Made by a program: the position numbers and the translations under genes. The notes below the pieces were generated by a model, which was not told where the DNA came from, did no database searches, and saw only the letters and a list, made by a program, of their open reading frames with translations. Source: Bacteroidales bacterium UBA3289 (GTDB taxonomy: Bacteria; Bacteroidota; Bacteroidia; Bacteroidales; UBA932). Taken from it: a stretch of DNA of 34,136 bases. Positions 32,936 through 34,136 of the stretch are shown here, piece after piece. The DNA lies in assembly GCA_002361625.1 (NCBI GenBank), contig DETL01000014.1, forward strand, positions 229,800-263,935, given 5' to 3'. How positions within the stretch are numbered: position 1 is the stretch's first letter; every line of letters begins with the position of its first letter.

Positions 32936-33418
32936 ATGGCGTTTGTCAGTCTATATCTGGGCCTGGGGTCCAACCAGGGGAACCGCCTGCAGAATCTGAC
33001 GCGGGCGCTGGACCTGCTGGACAAAGGCCTGGGATGTCACTACACGTCGCTGTCCCGGATCATCGAGACGAAAGCTTGGGGCTTCAAAGGAGATAAATTC
33101 TTGAATGCCTGCGTGTTATACCGGATTTTCAGGAAGGGGACTCCGGAGGAGCAGGGGATGGAGATCCTTCGCCTCTGCAAGGAAATCGAGCGGAGCCTGG
33201 GCCGGGATGACGAAGTGGAAACGGATGCCGACGGCAAGCGGGTCTATCACAACCGGACCATCGACATCGATATCCTCTTCTATGGGAACGAACATATTGA
33301 CATAGAAGGTCTTACGGTTCCGCATCCACTGATCGGCGAACGGGATTTCGTGAAGATTCCCCTCGCGGAGATTGCAAAACCCTCTCTCCGGACGGCGTTT
33401 CCCGAATTATTTGCGTAA
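32936..33418 (+). CDS. folK: 2-amino-4-hydroxy-6-hydroxymethyldihydropteridine pyrophosphokinase
   Basis: A 160-residue HPPK of the folate pathway, which transfers pyrophosphate from ATP to 6-hydroxymethyl-dihydropterin. Motifs are YLGLGSNQGNR at the start, ETKAWGFKGDKFLNAC, NRTIDIDILFYG with the Mg-binding aspartates, and VPHPLIGERDFV. It begins 3 bases after the SufT-like gene, so it is co-transcribed with the suf genes. Its TAA is also the start of a possible promoter box for the next gene. Confidence 0.96.
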   Translation: MAFVSLYLGLGSNQGNRLQNLTRALDLLDKGLGCHYTSLSRIIETKAWGFKGDKFLNACVLYRIFRKGTPEEQGMEILRLCKEIERSLGRDDEVETDADGKRVYHNRTIDIDILFYGNEHIDIEGLTVPHPLIGERDFVKIPLAEIAKPSLRTAFPELFA

Positions 33419-33423
33419 ATTTG
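33416..33423 (+). promoter_or_regulatory. Candidate -7 box before the glycyl-tRNA synthetase gene
   Basis: TAAATTTG begins with the folK stop codon and lies 48 bases before the next ATG. No good TTTG occurs 19-21 bases upstream, so this is weak. Confidence 0.35.
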
Positions 33424-33433
33424 TCGGCTCTGT

Positions 33434-33456
33434 CATTTCGAGCCTGTCGAGAAATC
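33434..33456. repeat. Short palindromic repeat unit in the glyS leader
   Basis: The sequence CATTTCGAGCCTGTCGAGAA and its following ATCT form an imperfect palindrome (ATTTC with GAAAT, plus CGA with TCG). It resembles the CATTTCGA...GAGAAAT family of short dispersed repeats that I recall from Bacteroidota genomes. Confidence 0.5.
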
Positions 33457-33471
33457 TAATATACATTGCAT

Positions 33472-34136
33472 ATGACACAGGATGAACTTTTCAAGGTGCT
33501 GGTAGCCCACTGCAAGGAGTACGGCTTCATTTTCCCCTCCAGCGAAATCTACGACGGCCTCGCCGCCGTGTATGATTACGGCCAGATGGGTGTCCAGCTC
33601 AAGAACAACATCAAGAATTACTGGTGGGAGGCGATGACCCGCCTGAACGAGAACATCGTGGGCATCGACTCGGCCATCTTCATGCACCCCCGCATCTGGG
33701 AGGCCTCCGGCCACGTGAGCGCCTTCAACGATCCGCTCATCGACAATAAGGATTCCAAGAAGCGGTATCGTGCCGACGTCCTCATCGAGGACTTCCTCGG
33801 GAAGATCGAGGAGAAGATGAACAAGGAGGTCGCGAAGGGCCGCAAGCGTTTCGGAGAGGCCTTCGACGAGGCCCAGTTCCGGGCCACCAACCCCAATGTC
33901 CTCCGCGAGCAGGCCAAGTGGGACGAGGTGCACAACCGCTACGTCGCCGCCGAGAAGGCGAACGACCTCGCTGAGTACCGCCAGATCATCATCGACAACA
34001 ACATCGTCTGCCCCATCAGCGGCACCTGCAACTGGACCGAAGTGCGTCAGTTCAACCTGATGTTCCAGACCTCCATGGGTTCCACGGCCGACGGTGCCAG
34101 CACCATCTACCTGCGTCCGGAGACCGCCCAGGGCAT
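33472..34136 (+). CDS. glyS: Glycine--tRNA ligase, alpha2 type (partial, N-terminal)
   Basis: The window ends 221 codons into the gene. The reading starts MTQDELFKVLVAHCKEYGFI and carries FPSSEIYDGLAAVYDYG, class II motif 1 of the single-chain homodimeric glycyl-tRNA synthetase. It continues with NNIKNYWWEAM, DSAIFMHPRIWEASGHV and YLRPETAQG at the edge, a motif 2 hallmark of this enzyme. An insertion of about 65 residues (roughly 105-170) separates them, as is usual in bacterial single-chain forms. It charges tRNA-Gly with glycine in the cytoplasm. Confidence 0.96.
   Translation, partial: MTQDELFKVLVAHCKEYGFIFPSSEIYDGLAAVYDYGQMGVQLKNNIKNYWWEAMTRLNENIVGIDSAIFMHPRIWEASGHVSAFNDPLIDNKDSKKRYRADVLIEDFLGKIEEKMNKEVAKGRKRFGEAFDEAQFRATNPNVLREQAKWDEVHNRYVAAEKANDLAEYRQIIIDNNIVCPISGTCNWTEVRQFNLMFQTSMGSTADGASTIYLRPETAQG

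Overview
The window looks like chromosomal DNA from a GC-rich member of the Bacteroidota, most likely Bacteroidales. The evidence is a SusC/SusD pair, SusD-type lipoproteins, a DUF4249 protein beside a TonB-dependent receptor, a PorV/PorQ-like protein with a T9SS-type C-terminal domain next to it, a FrdB tail of Bacteroides type, and several promoters fitting the Bacteroidota sigma consensus (TTTG, 19-21 bp, TAnnTTTG). I cannot name the genus from sequence alone.

Layout. 1-108: tail of a fumarate reductase/succinate dehydrogenase iron-sulfur subunit with its terminator. 109-549: AT-rich leader of an outer-membrane uptake operon. 550-6025: SusC, SusD and a Calx-beta-like surface lipoprotein, closed by a strong hairpin. 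6094-10315: a secreted protein of unknown function, a subtilisin-like protease carrying both a lipobox and a T9SS-like sorting domain, and a PorV/PorQ-like beta-barrel protein. 17347-10319 (minus strand): hflX followed, with overlapping ends, by a TonB-dependent receptor with an unusual N-terminal extension, a DUF4249 lipoprotein, and a protein that joins an MG2-like domain to a TonB-plug-like domain without a barrel.

17387-25234: a divergent pair made of a Sfp-type phosphopantetheinyl transferase (minus) and a 2404-residue nonribosomal peptide synthetase (plus) with architecture C-A-T-C-A-T-R. The two genes share a short AT-rich region in which two opposed promoters overlap on a 26-bp dyad. 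The terminal reductase predicts release of an (N-acyl) dipeptide aldehyde or its cyclised pyrazinone. This is the most distinctive system in the window. It resembles the reductase-terminated dipeptide NRPS clusters known from gut anaerobes, here in a Bacteroidota background.

25292-29961: an operon of a membrane SpoIIE-type phosphatase fused to an RsbW-like kinase domain, a STAS antagonist, ybeY and mnmG. 29962-30280: a non-coding stretch with one parS-like site, a 134-bp element with 25-bp inverted ends, and a second long hairpin. 30281-34136: ruvA (minus), then sufS-sufE-SufT-like-folK and the start of a glycyl-tRNA synthetase gene. Three parS-like 16-mers lie within 2.2 kb (in mnmG, just after it, and in sufS), suggesting a chromosome-partitioning centromere and hence an origin-proximal position.

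All calls come from reading the sequence and remembered family features; no database search was run.
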